Notes: generated from the sequence alone by a model not told the origin. 16,618 nucleotides of DNA from Trichomonas tenax (GCA_023091735.1 JALKBU010001104.1:1-16618); one strand, 5' to 3'; positions 9,025 through 15,722 are shown, numbered from the stretch's first letter. Numbers and translations: made by a program.

Positions 9025-9029
9025 AGTGA
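9025..9029 (-). promoter_or_regulatory. Inr of the ARF gene
   Basis: On the minus strand TCACT, with +1 at 9027, lies 29 nt upstream of the ATG at 8998. It excludes the ATG at 9040 from the transcript. Confidence 0.6.
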
Positions 9030-10318
9030 CATAATTTCATTTATATCGTTCTTTTTTATTGGAGAAATCCTTTTTATGGACTTCATTGGTGTATTTTTCG
9101 TTCTGAAATCGCTTAATTATGACATTTTATGTAGAAATCGATAACTTGCTGTTCAATTTGTGTGCAGCTTTATGTGCGAATATTACAGTGTTTATTATGG
9201 CAGTGCTGGACTGTTCCAAATCCTTGTGCTCGATATTGTTTGTGATTGTCAATATTCTTCTGAATTTCCATAAATTTATCACTCAATCGATGTAAAGATC
9301 AAATGCGCCAAAACTTATATAGAGATTTATAGTTCAATTTATGTTTTATTCACTAATTTACTAATTTATGAAATAATCACTTCATATTAATAGCGCATCA
9401 ATATTTTGTTGACACTGCGATGCAGCAATCGTTTTGGAAACAAACGATGTTCCTAATTTGCTTTCCATAGCATCATGGGGCTTGAATATGCATGTTTGCC
9501 TGATTTTGAAGATTAATCAATGTCTTTCTGTATTAATAAAATAGTTCAGAGAACATCTACTAGAGATATGAAGCCTACACATGCTGTATTATAAGGATGA
9601 TCATATAGGTTGTTTGCTTTTCATTTATGTATGTATCTCAATAATCAAATTCAACTCCTTCAAATATAATCAAAAGACTTTGATTTATTTTATTTTTGAT
9701 CTTAGTTTCATTTCCATCCGATGCTTGAATTGATTGAATTTAATCACTAAAGAGCTGCTAATTTGATGTGGTAAGCTTTCTAACTTTTATCAATACAATG
9801 ATGATCTCTCTTTTCGAATTCATGAATGTTACTTGAGAATTCTTGTTCATTTGATAGAATGTTTTCTTGATATCATACCTTCAATACATGGCGGATATTT
9901 GGTAAATCCATATGAAGACAACTATTGCATCGATACTTTTGCTTCAAATATATAATATACCAATTTCTGACATGTAAAGTACAGATATTAATAATAAGGG
10001 CCTGAAATATTTATAACGGGGTACGAGTTAATCAGGGTATCACTGATTTTCGCATATTCAGGAGTAATTAAAAGCAGGTAAAACAATACCTTGAAATTAA
10101 ACGACCTGTTACCTTAAATTTCGTAAATTTTACTATTGCTGACCAAACCAATTATATAAACAGCATATAGGGGATGAGTGCAGGCTGGTTTTGATGTAAA
10201 AATTAGTGATTATAAAAATTAAAATGTTGCGAAATAAATTATCAGCATGATACAGTTTATATAATAAGATTAACCGTGAGGCTATGAATTTCAATGGCCT
10301 TGCGATCCCATAGACGCT
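9030..10318. other. Intergenic, no gene found
   Basis: AT-rich stretch between the ARF promoter and the 3' end of the Myb gene. No open frame with an ATG, an initiator and protein-like composition was found. A 7-bp stem ATCGTTT/AAACGAT sits at 9428-9448. Around 9950-9985 lies another ATATACCAATTTCTGACATG-type segment that resembles the interior of the Mutator-like elements. The Myb 3' flank has a TAAA near 10254 on the minus strand. Confidence 0.55.
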
Positions 10319-10831
10319 TCATGCACCAAAATACAAAATATCCATATTTCTATCTTCAAAAACTGACATAATTTCATCTAACTGAATAGATGTGGGTTTT
10401 CCTCCCTGAATGAAGAGTATATCTTTAGGTTTTCCCGGGATTAAATCTTCTTTAACTGGTGAAAGGATCGATTTTACAGTCTTATCACGGGACATCTTCG
10501 ATTGAAGGATATGGAATTTGTTTTTGATCTGACTATCGTTTCTCCCCTTAAAGTGTTTTGCAATCTGTGTCCACTTATGATTGAGTTGAGCAACCAATTG
10601 CAATAACAGCTCTTCTTCTTCAGGAGTCCATGGCCTATTGTTGACATTCGGGGAGAGGTACCTTGTCCAACGATCCTTGCATTGCCTTTTATTTCTTCCA
10701 GGCATGTAACTCGCGATAAGTTTCCAATCATTCTCTCCGTACTTATGTATCAAGTCTGTGAGCTTCTTGTCCTCCTTGGTGCTGAACCTGCAATTCACTT
10801 TGTTCTTCGATACGTATGAATATGCTTCCAT
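10319..10831 (-). CDS. R2R3 Myb-domain DNA-binding protein
   Basis: A 170-residue nuclear protein with two Myb repeats. R2 spans about 14-61, with F16, W36 and W55 as the hydrophobic core and recognition helix NKRQCKDRWTRYL. R3 spans about 65-111, with W68, W87 and F106 and recognition helix NDSQIKNKFH. The first tryptophan of R2 and the last of R3 are both replaced by Phe, a substitution also common in Myb proteins of other lineages. The tail (about 112-170) is short and has no recognised domain. T. vaginalis has many such short Myb proteins, and several regulate adhesin genes through TAACGA-type sites. The start is firm because a TCATT initiator lies 9 nt upstream of the ATG. Target genes cannot be inferred. 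A TAACGATTA just upstream is compatible with autoregulation. Confidence 0.95.
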   Translation of the reverse strand: MEAYSYVSKNKVNCRFSTKEDKKLTDLIHKYGENDWKLIASYMPGRNKRQCKDRWTRYLSPNVNNRPWTPEEEELLLQLVAQLNHKWTQIAKHFKGRNDSQIKNKFHILQSKMSRDKTVKSILSPVKEDLIPGKPKDILFIQGGKPTSIQLDEIMSVFEDRNMDILYFGA

Positions 10832-10837
10832 TCAACA

Positions 10838-10842
10838 AATGA
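10838..10842 (-). promoter_or_regulatory. Inr of the Myb gene
   Basis: On the minus strand TCATT, with +1 at 10840, 9 nt upstream of the ATG at 10831. This is the typical trichomonad spacing. Confidence 0.65.
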
Positions 10843-10861
10843 TTTAGATCTTTGTGTTAAC

Positions 10862-10870
10862 TAACGATTA
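10862..10870 (+). promoter_or_regulatory. Myb-site-like TAACGATTA
   Basis: TAACGATTA shares TAACGAT with the Myb recognition element studied in T. vaginalis adhesin promoters. It lies about 20 bp upstream of the Myb initiator. The match is direct; function is inference. Confidence 0.3.
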
Positions 10871-11233
10871 TATTTTATTGAATTTTTTCAGACCTTCACA
10901 CAATATTTTGACATGAGAAATAAACTTAATGAAATAATGAAGATTGATAATTGCCAAGCAAAGATACAACATTACATTAAAATTGAAAGTGGACTCAAAA
11001 TTGATTGACCAATCAGGAATAACGCAGTGCTCCATCAGCATAAATCATTTAACAAATATGGGAATAAATTTTGCATAAAATTGATTTTTGTGAGAGTTCA
11101 CTGAAATGTTTTTTGATGGTGGGACAATATACACGTTGCTATGTGAGTATATAAATAATCAGCAAAAATTTTCAGAGCAGAAACCTTCTCAAATGTGTAA
11201 AACTTTGGAATCATTTTTACCTTAGTAAAATAC
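10871..11233. other. Intergenic, no gene found
   Basis: AT-rich 5' flank of the Myb gene up to the edge of the second Mutator-like element. Nothing recognisable. Confidence 0.5.
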
Positions 11234-12288
11234 GGCTCCACTTTTTTTCTCGTTGACCTTTTTGAGTTTTGCGATTTTAACGAGTAAACCCCTTACTGGA
11301 CGAATCTGATGAAATATTTACATGCTGTTTGGGGTGCTGATTCTAGTGGTGCAATCTGTTTCATGATCTCAGCAAGGTATTACTTAATCATGATATCATA
11401 TGATTACAAACAGAAACTCATTACAAATCATTAATGTGCTTCTGTTATGAATCTCTTTGATGATTATAACAAATACATCTCACTATTATACACTATTATA
11501 GCGTTCGCTCGCATATTTTTGCTATAGTTCCGGTAGAGAAATCAAAAAATAGAAAAGAAAAAATACGGTACGCGCAGGAGTCAAACGGCATTCCTTTGCT
11601 CATACATCGAGCATACATAAAGTTATGCTATCCAAGGTACACACAAAATTTGCTCATTGGTAACATTACATATCAAATTTTGAACTTTACATGACATATA
11701 TCAGATAATATATGTCGAAAATAGTGACTTTCGTTATTTTACGTGTCGAAATTCGCTGAAATCTCATTGAGGCATTGAGATCCTCAAGTTAAATAGACAA
11801 GCAAATGCTATAAACATACTCAGAACCCCTGAAAAGTACCAATTTCTTATTAAAAGAAATGGAAATACTAAATAAGTTAAATTATTGCTTTTTTAAAAAT
11901 ACAAAAACAGAGTCTCATATTCTTAAATTAATAATCTATAATCACACTGTTTATGAATGTATTAATTATAATTGATTTTGTTAATATATTTATAAATTCT
12001 GCGTTTTAATATAGGCTACATCTATATTATTAACATGCAGTTATACCTACAATAGATGATATAAGAGAAGAGCTTCCATCATCTTCCAATACAAGATAGT
12101 GTTTGTTTAAGCAAAACCATATTGGAAAAGCGGTTTAGTCTTTGTTTGCAGAGATATTATTGATACCACTGTAAACAGAACTCCAGAAAGGCACGTAAAT
12201 GTTTTATCAGATCTGATCAGATCTATAGGGTGGTCACTCGTTAAAAATCGCAAAACTCAAAAGAGTCATCGAGAAAAAAAATTCAAGG
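11234..12288. mobile_element. Mutator-like element, copy B, inverted and interrupted
   Basis: The reverse complement of copy A over its whole length. Outer end GGCTCCACTTT starts at 11234, the TIR runs to 11340, the interior follows collinearly, and the second TIR is split into 11820-11836 and 12191-12288. Without the 354-bp insert (11837-12190) it is 701 bp, matching the 702 bp of copy A. The flanks GTAAAATAC (11225-11233) and GAAAATTTT (12289-12297) do not give a clean 9-bp duplication, perhaps because a second element begins at the right edge. No open frame of transposase size. Confidence 0.82.
11837..12190. mobile_element. 354-bp insertion inside the terminal repeat of copy B
   Basis: This stretch interrupts the match to copy A precisely between CCTGAAAAG (11828-11836) and GCACGTAAATG (12191 on). 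CCAGAAAGG (12183-12191) on the far side matches the near side at 7 of 9 positions, so an old 9-bp target duplication is possible. It is very AT-rich, and I see no inverted ends or coding frame in it. It could instead be ancestral sequence lost from copy A. Confidence 0.5.
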
Positions 12289-12297
12289 GAAAATTTT
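12283..12297 (+). repeat. Left 15-bp inverted repeat of the Maverick-like segment
   Basis: TCAAGGGAAAATTTT, identical to the complement of 14357-14371. Similarity continues a few bases outward as an A-rich run. Confidence 0.65.
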
Positions 12298-12357
12298 TAT
12301 TATTTCAAAATTTTCTCGATTAACTCCCTACTTTTACTGAATGAATCGATAGAGTAT

Positions 12358-12636
12358 ATGTTTTTGTATCCCTACTGTAGGTATAATACAGTGTCACAAA
12401 AAGTAACACATTTACATGGCAGTTCTAAATATGTTTTGACACGTAAAGTCTGCCATTATAACAAAGGGTTTTCTATTAACCTTGATGGACTCTTTAGCAA
12501 GCTTGATAAACTCTCTAAGAAGCTTAATACTCATTCTAACAAGCTTGAGATGAACTCTAATAAGCTTGGAATGAACTCTCGCAAGCTTAATAGACTCTCT
12601 AATAAGATTTGCCGATGCTATAACAAGCTTAATTGA
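12358..12636 (+). CDS. Small ORF with heptad repeats, unidentified
   Basis: A 92-residue frame from a real ATG. The N-terminal half (about 1-40) shows no known domain and is partly encoded by one arm of an inverted repeat. The C-terminal half is a seven-residue repeat of the form K-L-x-x-x-S-N (KLDKLSK, KLNTHSN, KLEMNSN, KLGMNSR, KLNRLSN) encoded by a 21-bp minisatellite. Keeping the period at a multiple of three may reflect past selection, or only the slippage mechanism. No TCAYT initiator at short distance. Probably not a functional gene, but the heptads could form an amphipathic helix. Confidence 0.25.
   Translation: MFLYPYCRYNTVSQKVTHLHGSSKYVLTRKVCHYNKGFSINLDGLFSKLDKLSKKLNTHSNKLEMNSNKLGMNSRKLNRLSNKICRCYNKLN
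12371..12448 (+). repeat. Left arm of a 77-bp imperfect inverted repeat
   Basis: Pairs with 12671-12746. Shared blocks include GGTATAATA, GTCAC(A/G)AAAAAG, TTTACATGGCA and TTTTGACA(C/T)GTAAA. The right arm also contains the end of the polymerase fragment. Confidence 0.7.
12478..12633 (+). repeat. 21-bp tandem repeat (minisatellite)
   Basis: About seven units of exactly 21 bp. AAGCTT starts units at 12499, 12520, 12541, 12562, 12583 and (degenerate, AAGATT) 12604, with a degenerate unit before at 12478 and a partial unit after at 12625. The typical unit is AAGCTTxxxxxxAACTCTAAT. It lies between the arms of an inverted repeat. Confidence 0.9.
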
Positions 12637-12670
12637 ACTTTATAAATACACATTCTAATTAGTTAACTAA

Positions 12671-12746
12671 TTTTACATGTCAAAATGAAATACATTTGCC
12701 ATGTAAACACGTCGCTTTTTCGTGACTCTTTATTATACCCAATAGA
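12671..12746 (-). repeat. Right arm of the 77-bp imperfect inverted repeat
   Basis: Inverted counterpart of 12371-12448. The pair brackets the 21-bp minisatellite, so a single strand could form a large foldback. Confidence 0.7.
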
Positions 12747-13222
12747 TATTTTTATTTGTTAATTGATCTATATATGTTTTCTTACCAACAAATATCGATT
12801 TATACGATAATGAAGATATACCTGGTGTTATTTCAGCAAAATCACGATGGAATTGTCCAAGGTTTTTACCTATTAATTCTCTGTTATAACGTTTCTTAAG
12901 TTCTTCAGCAAGTACACCGATATCTTTATTAAACATATGTAAACTATCGGTCTTGATAGAAAATACTTAAACCAAGATCTTCAGCTGCACAAAACACTTC
13001 ATTCATAATTCTCTTAGACATAGATAATATATTAACACCTAATGGATAAAAGTTAAAATGTCTAACTATTGATTTTTGTAATTTAAATATAACTTTATTA
13101 GATCCATTTAAAGTTTCTAATTTAACAATATTATTATAATTCTTAGTGATAAAACGTGTGGCATCGTCTTCGGCGATAAATTTAATTTTATAGTAGTAAA
13201 ACGAGGGGGATGGTTGCCCGAT
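12733..13222 (-). pseudogene. Family B DNA polymerase fragment (Maverick type)
   Basis: C-terminal palm-region debris of a protein-primed family B DNA polymerase. In the first frame (13222 to 12947) one sees FYYYKIKFIAEDDATRF, then FNFYPLGVNIL, MSKRIMNEV and AEDLGLSIFYQD, the approach to the catalytic YxDTDS motif. The motif is broken: the first frame hits TAG at 12946-12944, while the TDS part and everything after it (LGQFHRDF, KSIFVGKKTYID) is read in another frame down to 12733. An apparent loss of 2 nt inside the motif explains the switch. Both frames are otherwise clean, so decay may be fairly recent. The frame above 13222 is also interrupted, and no N-terminal exonuclease region is present. 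In its family the enzyme copies the element's DNA; this copy cannot be active. Confidence 0.8.
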
Positions 13223-13457
13223 TTAGTAAACATACATATAGAGGATGTATTCCAACATATATATTTATATTGTAATTCCGAGCAATTAATTTTTAAGTTT
13301 ATTTTTAAAATAATTTTTTTTTGTTTATTCGGATGAAAGAGACAATATATATGGCAATCGTTTCGCCTGAGCTTATGAAGAAATGGGGTGTTAATCAATT
13401 AAAAGTTAATGAATTTTTAATTAAATCTAAAGAAAATGAATTAAAAAATGAGGCTAC
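13223..13457. other. Unassigned part of the Maverick-like segment
   Basis: AT-rich. On the minus strand another frame (to about 13398) may hold further polymerase-derived sequence (WNTSSICMFTKSGN) just before the frame break. On the plus strand 13351-13506 encodes 51 residues beginning MAIVSPELMKKWGVNQ, protein-like but unrecognised. No initiator was found for either. Confidence 0.35.
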
Positions 13458-13652
13458 ATGTCTAAAAATGAAGACTCAATACCTATTAAAACAGGTCGTT
13501 GTCTAAATCCTGAATGAGTTAAAAAACAATTTAAAAATGAAGGATGTGAATTAATAAATGAATATAAAGGATATGAAAGTGAACTAATTTATAGATGTAA
13601 AAATAAAGTATTTTCTATTACGTGGCATAGATGGAATAAAGGCTCACCCTGA
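13458..13652 (+). pseudogene. Cys/Trp-rich fragment with nonsense codon, possibly zinc-binding
   Basis: From the ATG at 13458 the frame reads about 19 residues, then TGA at 13515-13517, then 44 more open codons to TGA at 13650-13652. The second part (NEGCELINEYKGYESELIYR, then CKNKVFSITWHRWNKG) has the look of small treble-clef/zinc-ribbon modules found in large DNA viruses and Mavericks, where a lysine-rich region precedes a C...C pair and WxxWxxG. The C-terminal cysteines expected after the glycine are missing, because the sequence changes abruptly to a GC-rich block at about 13650. Function and family are uncertain. It is not translatable as one protein in the standard code. Confidence 0.4.
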
Positions 13653-13745
13653 ACGGCTGGTACTTCATGCCGAGGTCTAAAGGACCGTCTTCGAGCTTGG
13701 ACCTTCAGTCTTGCCGCATAGTGGCGAGGCGCAAAGCGCCGAATC
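13650..13745. repeat. GC-rich block of foreign composition
   Basis: In 13681-13740, 37 of 60 bases are G or C, against a strongly AT-rich surround. It contains the hairpin GGCGC-AAA-GCGCC (about 13728-13740) and TTGGACCTTCAGTCTTGCCG (13697-13716), whose exact reverse complement occurs at 13997-14016 inside the neighbouring pseudogene. The minus strand is open across part of it, with an Arg-rich reading (FAPRHYAARLKVQARRR). I cannot say whether it is coding. Confidence 0.5.
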
Positions 13746-13754
13746 TCTTTAAGC

Positions 13755-14273
13755 TGAATTTAATACTGCAATGATTTATAACGTTCTTCATGTGATTTTT
13801 GAGTTTCTGATTCTGAGACTGGAATATTCATTAAATCCTCTATCTCATTTTCAGTATATTTTAACTCTTTAATTCTATTATCAATTTCAGCCCTTAATTT
13901 TTCCAATTGTTCTATTTCAGTATTATAATATTCATCTTCATGTCTACGTTCTTCATAAAATTCCTCGATAGGGGTGACTCATTTATTTTAGGGGAAACGG
14001 CAAGACTGAAGGTCCAATAGGGGGTGGTTCATCAATTTTAGGGGGAATAGGTTTTGGATATAAAAAGTTTATTATTGACTTTTTATTTAATGGACCACTA
14101 TATTTGAAATCATTTAGTAATTCGGCAAGTGCTTTTATGTTTTGTAAATATGAAGGATATTCGCCATAATCAAAATCATTCATTATTTTTGATAATTCTT
14201 TTCCTGTGAAACCTAAAGACCTTAGATCAAATGTTTTAAGGACTTTGTCCGAGACCTTTCGGGTCATACTCAT
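13755..14273 (-). pseudogene. Proline-rich then coiled-coil protein, frameshifted
   Basis: The ATG at 14273 opens 96 codons. The N-terminal 70 residues (DLRSLGFTGKELSKIMNDFD..., NIKALAELLNDF) look globular and helical. A proline-rich stretch follows (YPKPIPPKIDEPPPIGP), and the frame stops at 13983. Reading resumes in another frame from about 13975 with EEFYEERRHEDEYY..., IEQLEKLRAEIDNRIKELK, a strongly charged coiled coil, ending at a stop near 13763. A local duplication of the proline-rich coding DNA (13969-13999 and 14018-14049) encloses the 20-bp GC-rich repeat, which suggests that a small insertion and duplication broke the gene. I do not recognise the family. Its position suggests a Maverick-encoded protein. 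Confidence 0.5.
13969..14049. repeat. Direct duplication of about 31-32 bp flanking a 20-bp insert
   Basis: ATAGGGGTGACTCATTTATT... at 13969-13999 and ATAGGGGGTGGTTCATCAAT... at 14018-14049 align over about 31 bp with a few changes. The DNA between them includes CGGCAAGACTGAAGGTCCAA (13997-14016), the reverse complement of 13697-13716. Confidence 0.7.
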
Positions 14274-14356
14274 TTATACAAAATAAAAAAATAAAATTAA
14301 TTTTAAACATTAAGTTTTTGAATCGTAAGAAATAATGGGTAAAATAAGGCTAAAAC

Positions 14357-14371
14357 AAAATTTTCCCTTGA
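14357..14371 (-). repeat. Right 15-bp inverted repeat of the Maverick-like segment
   Basis: AAAATTTTCCCTTGA, exact reverse complement of 12283-12297. Confidence 0.65.
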
Positions 14372-14403
14372 TTTTTAGAAACTCGCAAAAAAATGTAATG
14401 CGT

Positions 14404-14523
14404 TTATTCATTGTCGTTGATATTGCCGTGTTGTTCTCGATAAATTTGCATTAATATCGTCAATTCATTTTTATCTTGCATATGGTTGCTCATTAACCAG
14501 CTCGGACATTTCCAGTCTTTCAG
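14404..14523 (-). pseudogene. Short unidentified coding fragment
   Basis: On the minus strand an open frame of about 40 codons reads KDWKCPSWLMSNHMQDKNEL, then TILMQIYREQHGNINDNE and a stop at 14406-14404. Composition and codon use look like protein rather than random AT-rich DNA. It contains an in-frame Met (MSNH...) but is preceded by an in-frame stop, with no initiator. It lies just outside the right inverted repeat. No family recognised; it may belong to the mobile-element debris. Confidence 0.35.
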
Positions 14524-14917
14524 AGACTAGTTGCATCAAAACCGGTCTCTCAAAAGCCGGTCTCCAATAGACACACTCTCAAAAACCTGTTCAAAAAATT
14601 CTATGGCTTCCCAGAAACCGGTTTTAAAAAATCTATGGCTTTTCAGAAACTGGTTTTATAGAGACAGACTCTCAGAATCTGTTTTCTGGAGCCCATCATT
14701 AATGATGGTCCAAATTCGAAAGCAGAAAATAACCCTAGATAATTATTTAGAGTTGAAATAAAGTAAAATTAATAGTCTAAACTGTTAAATAAAAAAATAA
14801 TCTCCGGTAATAAAACCCGGGATAATAACTAAAATTAAAAAAAATATTATGGTAATCAAAAATAAAAATGTGGAATTACTTTATTAAATTTAAATTTTTA
14901 TTTTTTATAAGTTATGA
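14524..14917. other. Low-complexity stretch with local repeats
   Basis: Contains repeated short words (ACCGGTCTC, CTCTCA, AAACCGGT) and a 33-bp near-duplicate pair, about 14593-14625 and 14626-14658, sharing AAAAAAT(T)CTATGGCTT and CAGAAAC(C/T)GGTTTTA. The plus frame across it opens only with TTG, so I do not call a gene. The rest, to 14917, is very AT-rich with nothing recognisable. Confidence 0.5.
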
Positions 14918-15049
14918 AAAAAAACATATTTTTTATCCTATATTAAAACAAATGATGAATATGAATTTATTCAATATAATAAAAAGTTAAGATTAATTCA
15001 TAGCATTAATGATGAAATGTATCAAATGAATTCAATATTAAAAGCTTAG
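14918..15049 (+). pseudogene. Short unidentified C-terminal fragment
   Basis: 43 open codons ending at TAG 15047-15049 read KKTYFLSYIKTNDEYEFIQY, then NKKLRLIHSINDEMYQMNSI. The sequence is protein-like (charged, regular Tyr/Asp/Glu) despite its AT-richness, but it lacks an ATG and a promoter and starts after a stop. It may be the tail of another element-borne gene. It ends exactly at the edge of the transporter debris. Confidence 0.3.
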
Positions 15050-15055
15050 ATGCTT

Positions 15056-15315
15056 TTCTATCCAAAAAACGCGAAGGGACTCAAGTACGACCAGGTCATC
15101 ATCATCAGCGGCATCATTTTTATTATTGCCTCTGTCACAATACCATGCTTTGCTGCACACGAGGAGCAGTTCACTGACAATCTTGAGAGACCGAACTTGT
15201 TCGTCGCAATCTTCAGGCAGTTCAAGACTATGTAGAAGCCAGTCTGGAGAATTGCCATCGCTTACCTCTTCTCGTGGATGGGTTACACAGAGTTCAACAA
15301 CGAGTTTGGATAGAA
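15056..15315 (+). pseudogene. Inverted middle segment of the sugar-transporter pseudogene
   Basis: Read on the plus strand this gives FYPKNAKGLKYDQ, a membrane segment (VIIISGIIFIIASVTI), then LERPNLFVAIFRQFKTM, TAG at 15233-15235, then KPVWRIAIAYLFSWMGYTEF. The last part matches the hallmark of SLC45/GPH transporters at the start of the second half (MP+P..R......SW). The preceding half of the same protein lies on the opposite strand at 15316-15722. The segment is bounded by an 11-bp inverted repeat (TTCTATCCAAA at 15056-15066, TTTGGATAGAA at 15305-15315), which suggests an inversion through these arms. The antisense reading has more stops and no family resemblance. Confidence 0.65.
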
Positions 15316-15722
15316 TCTGTTGATGAAGTTAAAGAACACCTGCGCGAGACCGAGCAAAACCATCGCGATTGTATTCGCGAGGACTTGCTGGTTCTCTGGA
15401 ACTAAGCCACCGATAATTGTCCTTGATGGTGCCTGGAGGACATTGACAGAGACAAAATCTAATTAAGAGAGAAAATGAGGAAGAAAATCCGACTTGGCTT
15501 CGGGTTCTTCTTCGAGATCGTAGAACTGATGTCTCTGCAGAAGTAGAGGAAGATAAAACTGATGATAGAGCCGATTGCGCCTGCGATGATGAATAGCCTT
15601 CTGCGTCCGATCTTTGCATGGAGACTGTCTGAGTAGAAACCGACGAGCGGCTGGCAGATGAAGCCCGCGAGAGGTCCGATGAGGTATATCCATGCTGCGC
15701 ATTCCACACAAGCATATTATAA
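15316..15722 (-). pseudogene. SLC45/GPH-type sugar transporter, N-terminal half, broken
   Basis: MFS transporter debris of the SLC45/GPH (proton-coupled sucrose transporter) type, which moves sugars across a membrane. Frame 1 (15707 to 15459) encodes ECAAWIYLIGPLAGFICQPL, then GFYSD...KIGRRR, the MFS loop 2-3 motif, then a hydrophobic helix. It runs into a stop at an AT-rich patch near 15459. A one-base shift then gives DFVSVNVLQAPSRTIIGGLV, PENQQVLANTIAM and VLLGLAQVFFNFINRFYP, the SLC45-type TM4-TM5 block. The product then stops where the sequence inverts (15315). There is no start region (TM1 absent above 15722) and no second half. The remains are two membrane-protein fragments, not a functional gene. 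Confidence 0.75.

Larger units (their letters stand above)
12283..14371. mobile_element. Decayed, internally deleted Maverick/Polinton-like element
   Basis: A 2.1-kb segment bounded by a perfect 15-bp inverted repeat, TCAAGGGAAAATTTT at 12283-12297 and its complement at 14357-14371. Between the arms lie pieces of several different genes on both strands: family B DNA polymerase, a Cys/Trp-rich fragment and a proline-rich/coiled-coil protein. Mavericks are abundant in T. vaginalis, are normally 15-20 kb, and carry a protein-primed family B polymerase with an integrase, ATPase and protease. None of the latter three is visible here, so this would be a deletion derivative. The polymerase makes the class likely. 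That the 15-bp repeats are the element's ends is inference, and I see no target duplication. Confidence 0.55.

Noticed and set aside
8999..9040. Longer ARF start adding 14 residues
   Set aside because: The ATG at 9040 is upstream of the initiator and would remove the N-terminal glycine needed for myristoylation. The shorter form is the canonical 181 residues.
14531..14761. 76-codon frame over the ACCGGT-rich repeats
   Set aside because: TTG start and repetitive DNA, with no family resemblance.
15058..15258. Minus-strand frame across the inverted transporter segment
   Set aside because: It is antisense to a plus-strand SLC45-like peptide. Its continuation has two stops and no resemblance to transporters.
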